Source: an uncultured Acinetobacter sp. (GTDB lineage: Bacteria > Pseudomonadota > Gammaproteobacteria > Pseudomonadales > Moraxellaceae). From it: a stretch of DNA of 64,000 nucleotides. The notes below the pieces were generated by a model, which made no database searches, had not been told where the DNA came from, and saw only the letters and a list, made by a program, of their open reading frames with translations. Both the position numbers and the translations under genes were made by a program. Location of the stretch: NCBI GenBank assembly GCA_913777945.1, contig CAJYTY010000008.1, positions 124,001 to 188,000 on the forward strand. Reading direction: 5' to 3'. The first letter of the stretch is position 1. Each line of letters begins with the position of its first letter. Positions 8,838-16,734 of this stretch are shown here, piece after piece.

Positions 8838-8862
8838 TATTTGAGCATTTAAAGCTTGAACA

Positions 8863-9114
8863 TTAACAGGCATGGCTAAAATGTGGTGCCAATAACTGTA
8901 GTCCACGGGTAATGTCGTGCAAAGATGAGCCATTCATCCAGAAGGATTTCTTTAATATCAAGGTTGTCATAATACTGTCGGCCTGATCTTCATCATTTAG
9001 GTTACATACAAGGCCGTAGCGATTTTCTAAAATCTTATTATTTTCAATAAACTGAATATAGTAAGCATGTAAATCCTGTGCATAGCCGAATACTGCATCA
9101 CGTTGTTTTTTCAT
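8863..9114 (-). CDS. ddrR: DdrR, DNA-damage-response corepressor specific to Acinetobacter
   Basis: An 83-residue soluble protein starting at 9114 behind a good GGTGGAG Shine-Dalgarno (reverse strand). It has no signal peptide or membrane segment. Its size, its position divergent from the long UmuD and the operator between them match ddrR. DdrR is known in A. baylyi and A. baumannii as a small DNA-damage-inducible protein that works with UmuDAb to repress SOS-type genes. I identify it by size, neighbourhood and the shared operator rather than by a motif. Confidence 0.8.
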   Translation of the reverse strand: MKKQRDAVFGYAQDLHAYYIQFIENNKILENRYGLVCNLNDEDQADSIMTTLILKKSFWMNGSSLHDITRGLQLLAPHFSHAC

Positions 9115-9191
9115 TGTTACGCTCCACCAGATATTGTTGATAATTTGATCTGCTCATGGCTATTGTTATGCAAAAGTAAAACGTCGTCAAC

Positions 9192-9212
9192 TTGAATTTG
9201 TAACGAATTCAA
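9192..9212. promoter_or_regulatory. UmuDAb/DdrR SOS-type operator between ddrR and umuD
   Basis: A 21-bp site: TTGAATT (9192-9198), 7-nt spacer TGTAACG, AATTCAA (9206-9212), with perfect 7-bp arms. It has the shape of the Acinetobacter SOS operator (TTGAA ... TTCAA around a TGTAAC-containing core) bound by UmuDAb. A reverse-strand -35-like TTGACG (complement of 9185-9190) abuts it for ddrR, and it covers the likely -35 of umuD, whose -10 may be TAAAAT at 9223-9228. One operator could therefore repress both directions. Confidence 0.8.
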
Positions 9213-9258
9213 GATAGATTAATAAAATACGATGAATGGTCAAGCGAGGAGGAGAATG

Positions 9259-9870
9259 ATGGCTGAACAACATAAAAATGAGCACGGCGGTGCACGGGCC
9301 AATGCGGGTCGAAAGGCAAAATTTCAGGAACCCACTAAGGTGATTCGTGTGCCTGAGTCGCAAGTGGCATTTATTAAACAATGGCTGCTCGATAATTTAA
9401 AAACCAATAACCTGGTCGATTTTAAAACTTCGATCAAGGCACAGGCGATTCAGCCCAATACCGCCAAAATCTATCAGATTCCACTTGCCACTGAGCGTGT
9501 TGCGGCAGGTTTTCCGTCGCCGGCACAAGATCACGTCGAACAGGGACTCGATTTAAACGAATATCTGATTCGTAACGAAAGTGCGACGTTTATTGTGAAG
9601 GCCAATTCGCTTTCTATGCTCGATGCAGGTATTGATATCGACGATCCACTGATTGTTGACCGTAGCCTTCCTGCAAAATCGGGCGATATTGTGATCGCCA
9701 TGGTCGACAATGAATTTACGGTCAAACGCTTGATGATCGATCATCATTTTCAGCCTCCAAAAATCTGGCTAAAAGCCGAAAATCCTGACTTTCAAGATAT
9801 TTATATCGATGAAGGCCAAGAATTGGTGATTTGGGGTGTAGTGACTTACAACCTTAAACGAATGCGATAA
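9259..9870 (+). CDS. umuD: UmuDAb, LexA-like self-cleaving repressor / polymerase V accessory protein
   Basis: 203 residues from the ATG at 9259, chosen because AGGAGG at 9247-9252 lies 6 nt upstream; ATGs at 9256 and 9232 are also in frame. It is longer than E. coli UmuD (about 139) because of an extra N-terminal region, as in UmuDAb. The self-cleavage site Ala-Gly is in RVAAGFPSP near residue 80. The nucleophile Ser is in NSLSML and the general-base Lys in FTVKRL. In Acinetobacter, which lacks LexA, UmuDAb represses part of the DNA-damage regulon until RecA-stimulated cleavage. It lies 4 bp upstream of umuC. Confidence 0.92.
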   Translation: MAEQHKNEHGGARANAGRKAKFQEPTKVIRVPESQVAFIKQWLLDNLKTNNLVDFKTSIKAQAIQPNTAKIYQIPLATERVAAGFPSPAQDHVEQGLDLNEYLIRNESATFIVKANSLSMLDAGIDIDDPLIVDRSLPAKSGDIVIAMVDNEFTVKRLMIDHHFQPPKIWLKAENPDFQDIYIDEGQELVIWGVVTYNLKRMR

Positions 9871-9874
9871 GTCC

Positions 9875-11167
9875 ATGAAACAGCGTATTTTTGCGCTCGT
9901 CGACGTCAATAATTGTTACGTCAGTTGTGAGCGAGTATTCGACCCCAAATTACATCAACGCCCAGTGGTTGTTTTGTCTAATAACGATGGCTGTGTCGTG
10001 TCACGCTCTAAAGAAGCCAAGGCATTGGGCATTAAAATGGCAGTTCCGCTTTTTCAGATTCAGCATTTGATTCGTCGGCATCACGTGGCTGTGCTTTCGA
10101 GCAACTATGCACTGTATGCCGAAATGTCCAGACGCTTTATGAATATTCTGGCTAACTTTGTCGGGCCGAACGATCAGGAAATCTATTCGATTGATGAATG
10201 TTTTTTGGAGCTGACCGACCATCAACACAGAGAAAATCTCAGTCAATATGCACGCCAGATTTTAAAAACCGTACAGACATGGTTAGGACTACCGTGCTGT
10301 ATTGGTATTGGTTACTCAAAAACTCAAGCCAAAATGGCCAATCACCTCGCCAAAACCCATGCTGCATTTGATGGTGTCTGTAACATGGTCGATGAAGACC
10401 CCTGTGTGATTGAAGATTTGCTGGCTCACACCGATGTAGGGGAGGTGTGGGGCGTCGGACGCAAGCTACAAAAGCGTCTTGAACAAATGCAGATTTGCAG
10501 TGTGATGGATTTGGTTGAAGCTGATGATAAGCGACTCGGTCAACATTTTTCAGTGATGCTTGAAAATACAGTCCGTGAGCTTCGAGGGATATCTTGTATT
10601 GAACTTGAACATCAAGTGCCCGATAAGCAGCATATTATTAGTAGCCGTAGCTTTGGACAACCTGTTAAGGATTTGCAAAATCTGAGTGAAGCCTTAACGC
10701 AGTTTACCCAGCGGGCTGTAGAGCGGCTTTATGCACAGCGCCTGTTATGTAAATCGATCGGTGTTAGTATCCGTACCAACCGCTTTCAAGACGCTGAGTA
10801 TTTTCATCCCTATACGATTGTCCATTTGAGAGATTACACCGACAATCTGCTGGAAATTAATAAAGCGGTTCAATATGGATTAAAGTGTATCTTTAAAGTA
10901 GGGCACAGCTACAAAAAAGCCGGTATTACGCTACTAGATGTAATTCCTCGGCAGCAATATGTACCAGATCTGTTTTTCGATGCACAGAGCACCATTAAAA
11001 ATCAAAAATTACTGGATATATTGATACAAATAAACAAAGAGCATGGCAAAGATCGAATTGTTTTGGCTCCTTTGACGAATAAGCAGCCTCGACCTTGGAA
11101 AATGAATCAGGCACATAAATCGCCCAGTTATCTTACTCAGTGGGCGGATGTGCTGAGGGTGCAATGA
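9875..11167 (+). CDS. umuC: UmuC, Y-family DNA polymerase V catalytic subunit
   Basis: 430 residues, the usual UmuC length. The N-terminal catalytic motif [19 protein letters not shown] holds the first metal-binding Asp, and SIDECFLEL near residue 110 holds the Asp-Glu pair. [17 protein letters not shown] and the helix-hairpin-helix region around [12 protein letters not shown] follow. It performs error-prone translesion synthesis. It starts 4 bp after umuD, so both are under the SOS-type operator. No strong terminator follows; a weak GGTT/AACC hairpin plus T-tract is seen near 11184-11211. Confidence 0.95.
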   Translation: MKQRIFALVDVNNCYVSCERVFDPKLHQRPVVVLSNNDGCVVSRSKEAKALGIKMAVPLFQIQHLIRRHHVAVLSSNYALYAEMSRRFMNILANFVGPNDQEIYSIDECFLELTDHQHRENLSQYARQILKTVQTWLGLPCCIGIGYSKTQAKMANHLAKTHAAFDGVCNMVDEDPCVIEDLLAHTDVGEVWGVGRKLQKRLEQMQICSVMDLVEADDKRLGQHFSVMLENTVRELRGISCIELEHQVPDKQHIISSRSFGQPVKDLQNLSEALTQFTQRAVERLYAQRLLCKSIGVSIRTNRFQDAEYFHPYTIVHLRDYTDNLLEINKAVQYGLKCIFKVGHSYKKAGITLLDVIPRQQYVPDLFFDAQSTIKNQKLLDILIQINKEHGKDRIVLAPLTNKQPRPWKMNQAHKSPSYLTQWADVLRVQ

Positions 11168-11363
11168 TTAAATTTTAAGTAATGGTTTTGGTAAAAATAA
11201 CCTTGTTTTTTGATTATAATGAAAGAATAAAAGTATATTTTTTCTTTAAATTGAAAAAATTGTCACTAATTTGGCTTTAAGTGAAAAAAAATTTAAAAAA
11301 TGAAATAAAAAAGTGATTTTAAGGGAAACAATCCCACCCTGATTTTCCTACACTATATCTCAA

Positions 11364-11541
11364 GGGTGTGATAGGGATCGAAAAGAGTAGCATGCACCAA
11401 AACGTATAACGTTAGTGTGTACTCACCCAAAAGGTCTCGATTCGGCTTAGGACGCTATAGATCAAGAGTTTATAGGCAAAAGGTTACAGCTTACAAAGCT
11501 TTAATTGTTGAAGTTAAACATATTGTTTTCCCTAAACACCC
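11364..11541. mobile_element. Putative 178-bp MITE-like element with terminal inverted repeats and TCAA duplication
   Basis: The left end GGGTGTGATAGGGA (11364-11377) and right end TCCCTAAACACCC (11529-11541) are imperfect inverted repeats. Read from outside, both give GGGTGT, then GA or T, then TAGGGA. Each end is flanked by the tetranucleotide TCAA (11360-11363 and 11542-11545), as a 4-bp target duplication would be. Inside are small hairpins: AACGT-ATA-ACGTT, CTATA...TATAG and AGCTT-ACA-AAGCT. There is no coding capacity. A degenerate extra copy of the right-end sequence (AGGGAAACAAT) lies outside at 11322-11332. A structured ncRNA is the alternative reading. Confidence 0.45.
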
Positions 11542-11591
11542 TCAAGATTTTAAAAGAATATAAAACATTATAAAAATCTAACATTCAGCAT

Positions 11592-11735
11592 TTATATACT
11601 TTCTTCATCTTCATCTTCATCTTCATCTTCATCTTCATCTTCATCTTGACGCAAAATAGAACAGACCAGCCCAAATTGATTTTGAACTTTAGTCGCGCAG
11701 ATCTGATCAGTCACAGCCACTGCCAGAAAAATCAT
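11592..11735 (-). other. Possible 47-codon ORF with (Asp-Glu)7 tail, perhaps a gene remnant
   Basis: On the reverse strand an ATG at 11735 opens a 47-codon frame. It encodes about 30 mixed residues (MIFLAVAVTDQICATKVQNQ, then FGLVCSILRQ), seven Asp-Glu pairs translated from the microsatellite, and ends ESI. An in-frame stop lies immediately before the ATG and the Shine-Dalgarno (AGAG) is weak. The core loosely recalls the C-terminal strand of PhnB-like VOC proteins (VxDQxWG...DxFGxxW) with both Trp replaced by Cys. A decayed 3' fragment is therefore as likely as a functional small protein. No function is claimed. Confidence 0.3.
11603..11644. repeat. Hexanucleotide microsatellite (CTTCAT)7
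   Basis: Seven perfect tandem copies of CTTCAT, with a partial unit on each side. The unit length is a multiple of three, so slippage would lengthen or shorten an Asp-Glu tract in the reverse-strand frame without a frameshift. It lies 140 bp upstream of prpF. Confidence 0.9.
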
Positions 11736-11783
11736 TTAAACTCTAAGCATCGAATAAAAATGCGAAATGGATAAAGCAACATC

Positions 11784-12965
11784 ATGAAATTTCCTCCTCA
11801 ACAAAAAATTGCAGCAACCTATATGCGTGGTGGTACCAGCAAAGGTGTATTTTTTAATTTAAATGATTTGCCCGTTGAGGCGCAGGTTGCAGGAGCCGCT
11901 CGCGACCAGCTTTTGCTGCGTGTGATTGGAAGTCCCGATCCCTATGGCAAGCAAATTGACGGCATGGGCGGTGCAACATCAAGTACCAGTAAAACGGTCA
12001 TTCTCGCCAAAAGTCAACAACCCGAGCATGATGTTGATTATTTGTTTGGACAGGTTTCGATTGACCAACCGTTTATCGACTGGAGCGGTAATTGCGGCAA
12101 TTTAACCGCAGCAGTGGGTGCCTTTGCGATTCGTCAGGGATTGATTGACCCAGAGCGAGTTCCAGACAACGGACACTGCACAGTACGCATCTGGCAAAAA
12201 AATATTCAAAAAACCATTATTGCCCACGTGCCGATCACACACGGTGTGGTACAAGAAACTGGCGATTTTGAACTCGACGGAGTTACTTTTCCCGCCGCAG
12301 AAGTTCAGATCGAATTTTTAGATCCTGCCGAAGACGGTGAGGATGGCGGGGCAATGTTTCCAACGGGTCAAGTTGTCGATGATCTAGAAGTGCCTGGAGT
12401 TGGAACGTTTAAAGCCACATTCATCAATGCAGGCATTCCGACCATCTTTTTAAATGCAGCAGAACTGGGCTATACAGGTACCGAATTACAAGATCAGATT
12501 AATAATGATGTTGCTGCGCTGGCGCGTTTTGAAACCATTCGTGCCCATGGAGCAGTCAAAATGGGGCTTATCAAAGACATTTCAGAAGCAGCATCACGCC
12601 AGCACACACCGAAAATTGCGTTTGTTGCGCCGCCGCAGTCCTATCAGGCATCGAGCGGAAAAACGGTTGAGCTATCCGATATCGATTTACTGGTGCGCGC
12701 ATTATCGATGGGTAAATTGCACCATGCCATGATGGGAACCGCCGCAGTCGCCATTGGTACTGCCGCTGCCGTACCGGGAACGTTGGTACACACAGCTGCT
12801 GGTGCCATACCACGTGAAGCGGTTCGATTTGGTCATCCATCGGGTACCTTACGTGTTGGTGCAGAAGCAGTACAAGACACCAGCGGACAATGGCAAGTGA
12901 AAAAAGCAATTATGAGTCGTAGTGCCCGTGTTCTGATGGAGGGTTTTGTTTATGTGCCTCAGTAA
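11784..12965 (+). CDS. prpF: 2-methylaconitate cis-trans isomerase PrpF
   Basis: 393 residues, matching PrpF length. The characteristic N-terminus ATYMRGGTSKGVFF, the block IDGMGGATSSTSKTVI near residue 52 and DWSGNCGNLTAAVGAFA near residue 95 (one active-site Cys) fit the diaminopimelate-epimerase-like fold. PrpF isomerises trans- to cis-2-methylaconitate, working with AcnD in the 2-methylcitrate cycle for propionate. It is alone here, without prpB, prpC or acnD, between the umuC accessory gap and the T6SS, with tagX converging 17 bp away. Related 4-oxalomesaconate tautomerases are a less likely alternative. Confidence 0.88.
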   Translation: MKFPPQQKIAATYMRGGTSKGVFFNLNDLPVEAQVAGAARDQLLLRVIGSPDPYGKQIDGMGGATSSTSKTVILAKSQQPEHDVDYLFGQVSIDQPFIDWSGNCGNLTAAVGAFAIRQGLIDPERVPDNGHCTVRIWQKNIQKTIIAHVPITHGVVQETGDFELDGVTFPAAEVQIEFLDPAEDGEDGGAMFPTGQVVDDLEVPGVGTFKATFINAGIPTIFLNAAELGYTGTELQDQINNDVAALARFETIRAHGAVKMGLIKDISEAASRQHTPKIAFVAPPQSYQASSGKTVELSDIDLLVRALSMGKLHHAMMGTAAVAIGTAAAVPGTLVHTAAGAIPREAVRFGHPSGTLRVGAEAVQDTSGQWQVKKAIMSRSARVLMEGFVYVPQ

Positions 12966-12982
12966 TATGTATCAGGCTTAAA

Positions 12983-13945
12983 CTAACTGTTGCTGTCTGA
13001 CGCACTGAGTTGGCCTTCAGCAATGAGCTGTTCGGCCATCTCTTTCGTTTTTTTCAAGCCGGGCATTCGATATTCGGTATGCCCGTAATCTTGAATCGAT
13101 TTCCAGCGGCCTCCCCACGTTAAGCCTACCGACTCTGCAACTTCACCATAAAGCTGATAGCCACGCATGGCCCACGGATCACGCTCCGAAATTACGACTT
13201 TGCCGTTACGTTTAAATGCCACATCGGCGGCTAGGCCAAATTGATGATAGCTTTGATAGCCCCGGGCACGCGTGGTATTGGGGTTGCCAGACAAGAAGTT
13301 CTGTCGCTCAGGGCTACGGTATCCTTCGAGTAATACCAATTCATAGCCATGGCGCTCTTTCATGATTTTAAACACCATCAACAAACGTTGTTTGTAACGT
13401 GGATTCATCTTGTCCCATTTACGATCAACAAACTGGGTATCCATAATCAGACTATGGTGCCCAATGCCTTCGGCCTCCGCTGTGATACTCGGTTCTGCAG
13501 GCCGGCTACTGGCATATTGCTGTTCGAGCTGATTGGCCTCAACAATTGCAGCTTCAATCAAGGATTGATCGACTTCAGGTGGAGGTGTGAGCATTTCACC
13601 ATTTAAGAGCGTATAGATTTGTGGATCGACTTCTTTTAGATATTCGGCTTCAATTTTGCTTGAGCTGACTGGTCGTGTAAAAGCAAACACCAGCACACTA
13701 CTAAACAATAGTAATCCTGCAATTAAAATCCACCATTGCTGCAAATGCCATTGCGACTGTAATTGCTGCGATGACGATGCTGCATGCATGCGCTGTACCA
13801 TCGTTTTAGCATGCTGGATTTTATGTTTACTTTGGGGGAGAAGTGTTTGAAGCCATTGTTTCGCTTTGAAGCGCAGCTCGTATGACATAAACAGTGTCAA
13901 TGTCACTGCCACTGCAATAAAACCCAAAATAATCAGAATGATCAT
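12983..13945 (-). CDS. tagX: TagX, membrane-anchored M15 peptidoglycan endopeptidase of the T6SS
   Basis: A 320-residue protein with an N-terminal membrane segment (MIILIILGFIAVAVTLTLFM) and a second hydrophobic segment near residues 70-90. The C-terminal M15/VanY-like metallopeptidase domain contains LEGYRSPERQN, then SYHQFGLAADVAF (first zinc His and Asp) and the distal DYGHTEY (zinc His). Acinetobacter TagX is a known zinc-dependent L,D-endopeptidase needed for T6SS assembly, probably by opening the cell wall. It is the last gene of the leftward T6SS unit and converges with prpF. Confidence 0.9.
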   Translation of the reverse strand: MIILIILGFIAVAVTLTLFMSYELRFKAKQWLQTLLPQSKHKIQHAKTMVQRMHAASSSQQLQSQWHLQQWWILIAGLLLFSSVLVFAFTRPVSSSKIEAEYLKEVDPQIYTLLNGEMLTPPPEVDQSLIEAAIVEANQLEQQYASSRPAEPSITAEAEGIGHHSLIMDTQFVDRKWDKMNPRYKQRLLMVFKIMKERHGYELVLLEGYRSPERQNFLSGNPNTTRARGYQSYHQFGLAADVAFKRNGKVVISERDPWAMRGYQLYGEVAESVGLTWGGRWKSIQDYGHTEYRMPGLKKTKEMAEQLIAEGQLSASDSNS

Positions 13946-13954
13946 AGATGAGAC

Positions 13955-14524
13955 TTAACTTGCCTCTGCAGGTTTTGCTGGCGCAGCAGTTGAAGGCTCG
14001 GCTGTAGAATCTGTTGTCGGCTTCGTAACTGGCGCGGCAACATCATGATTGGTTTTAGGCTCTGCTGTATTGGCTTTTTTGGGTGTCGTTTGCGCCGCAG
14101 GTTTAGGGGATGTTGCTGTTTTCGGTGTCGCATGTAGCGATTGATCAAATGGCGAAACACGTTGAACCGGCGCAGCTGCGGGGGTATGCGAAAAAAGTTT
14201 GCTGAGCTCACTGTCTTTCGGCTGTGCGATTTCAGTGTCGGCTTCATCGCCCGTTGTCGTGGTTACATGCGCGGTTTCTGAACGTGCAGGTGTTTCCACA
14301 TCCTGACGTAAGCTAGGTGGATTCGGCGTAATTGGAACCACAACCTCGTCGGCTTGTGAATGTGCCGAAGATGAACCCATAGAAGGTTGTAAAACCAGAA
14401 AAAATCCCATTAAAGTGACGCCAACGCCGGTCATGAACCCCACAAGACCAAACATAAAAGGTGAAGCTGATTTTTTTTTAGATGTTTGTAATATACGTAA
14501 TGAAGTCGGTTTTTCTTGTGCCAT
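13955..14524 (-). CDS. T6SS-locus single-pass membrane protein with Pro/Ala/Thr-rich periplasmic tail
   Basis: 189 residues: a basic cytoplasmic start, one membrane helix at about residues 24-46 (FMFGLVGFMTGVGVTLMGFFLVLQ), then a low-complexity tail rich in Pro, Ala, Thr and Lys. The architecture resembles a cell-wall-spanning or scaffold protein, but no catalytic domain is seen. It lies between tssL and tagX with 9-11 bp gaps, so it is surely co-transcribed. Acinetobacter T6SS loci carry genus-specific asa genes, and this may be one of them. The short motif SPFD in the tail also occurs at the C-terminus of AsaA in the divergent operon. Confidence 0.75.
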   Translation of the reverse strand: MAQEKPTSLRILQTSKKKSASPFMFGLVGFMTGVGVTLMGFFLVLQPSMGSSSAHSQADEVVVPITPNPPSLRQDVETPARSETAHVTTTTGDEADTEIAQPKDSELSKLFSHTPAAAPVQRVSPFDQSLHATPKTATSPKPAAQTTPKKANTAEPKTNHDVAAPVTKPTTDSTAEPSTAAPAKPAEAS

Positions 14525-14535
14525 ATCCGTGCCTT

Positions 14536-15339
14536 TTAAGGTAAGTAAATGGTGATATGTGCTTCTTCAGCAGGCGCGGAAACCACATTCTGATAAGGTG
14601 CAAGTGAGCTATTCGCCTGATGCCCCAACATATATTTGAGTCCGCCAAAACTCAAAAGTGCAAAAATCAGTAAAATAATTAAAATCCAAAAAAATGGCAG
14701 CTCACCATGAATCATATTTCGAATTTGATCGGGAATAGCCGCAAAAGGTGAGAAGGCTGCCTTTTTACCCTTTAAGTAGTCAATTTCATCTCCAACCCGT
14801 GCCACTAAATGATTCAGACTTTCAATCGATTCAATCCGATATTTGCCCTGAAATCCGAGCAATAAACAATAATGAAAGACTTCTAAAGACGCGAGACGCG
14901 CTTTCCCTTTACTGCGTAGTTGTTCTAGTATTTCAAAAAATTGATAGCCAGCAAGCTGTGAACCGAATAGGCTTAATTGCAATGGACTGATCAGCCATGC
15001 ATTTTGCAAGTGAAAGAAACTTGGATCTTGCTGAGTCACAATCGTTTCATCTATCAGCGCACAAAAAGCATATTTAGCATCGTGGATATCATCGGCTGAA
15101 AAATGCAGCTTTTTAGCTTGCTGTTCAAAGCGATTGAGTAAGTCGACAATTTTCTGGCGGAATTCTTGTACATCCGACGGGATATACTGATTTCGAATGA
15201 GGAAAACAATATAAAACCCATCATGTAACAAATCGACCAGATTGACACTTTGCTGCTGACTGTATTGATTGGGTGCTGAAAAATCACCGCCGATTTTGCC
15301 ATCGTCAAATAGTGAAGGGGCACCAGTAGGTTGGCTCAT
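14536..15339 (-). CDS. tssL: TssL (DotU/IcmH-like) T6SS inner-membrane protein
   Basis: 267 residues. The cytoplasmic DotU domain fills most of the protein, with the family-typical CALIDETIVTQ near residue 100 and SLFGSQLAGYQFFEILEQL near residue 140. A single C-terminal membrane anchor lies near residues 213-237 (FFWILIILLIFALLSFGGLKY). There is no fused peptidoglycan-binding OmpA domain, so wall anchoring must come from other proteins, such as TagN. With TssM it builds the membrane complex. It lies 11 bp after tssK in the leftward operon. Confidence 0.93.
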   Translation of the reverse strand: MSQPTGAPSLFDDGKIGGDFSAPNQYSQQQSVNLVDLLHDGFYIVFLIRNQYIPSDVQEFRQKIVDLLNRFEQQAKKLHFSADDIHDAKYAFCALIDETIVTQQDPSFFHLQNAWLISPLQLSLFGSQLAGYQFFEILEQLRSKGKARLASLEVFHYCLLLGFQGKYRIESIESLNHLVARVGDEIDYLKGKKAAFSPFAAIPDQIRNMIHGELPFFWILIILLIFALLSFGGLKYMLGHQANSSLAPYQNVVSAPAEEAHITIYLP

Positions 15340-15350
15340 CCAGATTCTCC

Positions 15351-16718
15351 TTAGGCGTTCATCACAGCAATCAATTCAATGCTAATATCTTGAAAACCCG
15401 ATGGAACGTATAAACAGATCGATTCGGATTCCAGCATGCGTTGATACAGATCGTGATGTGGTTCAATTTCGAAATAACTTACCCCAGAGCGCACGGGAAT
15501 AGCGGTCGGCACCTGCATCAGATGATGCAATGGTATGGCAGGTAGGGCTGCCACCACGCGTTGCTCGACATCCACTGTACTGCCCACTTTAAAGCGTAAC
15601 GGCACGATCTGAACCAGTTCGTGGGTTTGCATCATGCTGCTCGACACTGCGATATACAGCCGTGTATCTCGGGTGATTTTGTCTGATTCAAGACTACCCA
15701 ACCAGTAAGAAGGACGAATTTCCTTAAGCGCAATACTGATATATCGACTCGAAATAATCGTATCTAGCAAATCGCGTAAAATGACATCCAGCTCTTGAAA
15801 ACTATGCTGTAATTGATGATGGCGATATGAAGGCAACTGATCGACTTCATAAGCGGTTGAAAACGTCAGTAAAGACCCTGTTAGGCGTAACAACTCAAAG
15901 AAAAGCCGCTCTGGATGAATTTGAGGATACTGCAAAAAATGGCTTAATGTGGCATGTGCTGTATTCAGTGCATTGACCAACCAGAACGAGACAATATCGC
16001 CAGAGCGAAATTCGATGAGTTTCTGTTCGTTTTCGCGATTGTTGGTCTGAATCGTTTTAATTTTGGCGCGAATGACATTCAGCGTACGTTTTAAATTAGA
16101 GGTTAAGGCCTCTGAAGCTTCGATATGGAGTAGCGGTGCAATAAACTTCTGATCCAGTTCGAAAGCGCCAGAGCTATGACGTTTGATGCGTCCAATCGGG
16201 AGGTATAAAAAACCCTCTAACTGGCTGATTGGATCTGCGACTGGATCGAGTAAGCGTAATACGGCACGACGTCGGAGTAAGGTGATGTCGGCAGGTTGAG
16301 CATCGGTAAACAAGTCATGGGTATGTGCAAGATGCGATGCATAACGCCCCGAATGCTGCTGTTCTTGATCATGACTCATGTTCTTTTTATTGGGTTGAAC
16401 CACAGGTAGCGTCAGATAAATCGTCATTTCACCACGGAAATTCAGATCATCAAGTAACAAAGGTTCCGGCAATAAATCTGTACTCGGTGCGTGATAAATC
16501 TCGCCGTCTTGCCAAATCATTTCAATGCTTTCGAGTGTCAGCACGTGCGTACCGAGTTGTAACTCGTCAAAACGCAGTTGCCGAATACCATATGCAAATG
16601 GAATGGTTGACCGAATGGTTTGATTCAGGCGCTGCTCATGATAGCTATCCTGAATTTGAAAATGCTGTGGACGTAAAAACAATCCTTCGCCCCAGAGGAT
16701 TTTTTCTGCTTTAAACAT
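15351..16718 (-). CDS. tssK: TssK T6SS baseplate adaptor
   Basis: 455 residues, the usual TssK length. The start is highly characteristic (KILWGEGLFLRPQHFQIQDSYHE), as are LGSLESDKITRDTRLYIAVSS in the middle and the C-terminal LYVPSGFQDISIELIAV. TssK is a trimeric baseplate component that connects TssFG wedges to the TssL/TssM membrane complex and resembles phage receptor-binding proteins. It sits between tssA and tssL, 16 bp after tssA. Confidence 0.95.
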   Translation of the reverse strand: MFKAEKILWGEGLFLRPQHFQIQDSYHEQRLNQTIRSTIPFAYGIRQLRFDELQLGTHVLTLESIEMIWQDGEIYHAPSTDLLPEPLLLDDLNFRGEMTIYLTLPVVQPNKKNMSHDQEQQHSGRYASHLAHTHDLFTDAQPADITLLRRRAVLRLLDPVADPISQLEGFLYLPIGRIKRHSSGAFELDQKFIAPLLHIEASEALTSNLKRTLNVIRAKIKTIQTNNRENEQKLIEFRSGDIVSFWLVNALNTAHATLSHFLQYPQIHPERLFFELLRLTGSLLTFSTAYEVDQLPSYRHHQLQHSFQELDVILRDLLDTIISSRYISIALKEIRPSYWLGSLESDKITRDTRLYIAVSSSMMQTHELVQIVPLRFKVGSTVDVEQRVVAALPAIPLHHLMQVPTAIPVRSGVSYFEIEPHHDLYQRMLESESICLYVPSGFQDISIELIAVMNA

Positions 16719-16734
16719 ATGTTTTTACCCACAT

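Noticed and set aside
9232..9258. ATG at 9232 as the umuD start
   Set aside because: AGGAGG at 9247-9252 lies inside that extension and is ideally spaced for ATG 9259, giving the expected 203 residues.
11603..11644. CTTCAT repeats as a CRISPR array
   Set aside because: The units are 6 bp and contiguous with no spacers, so this is a microsatellite.
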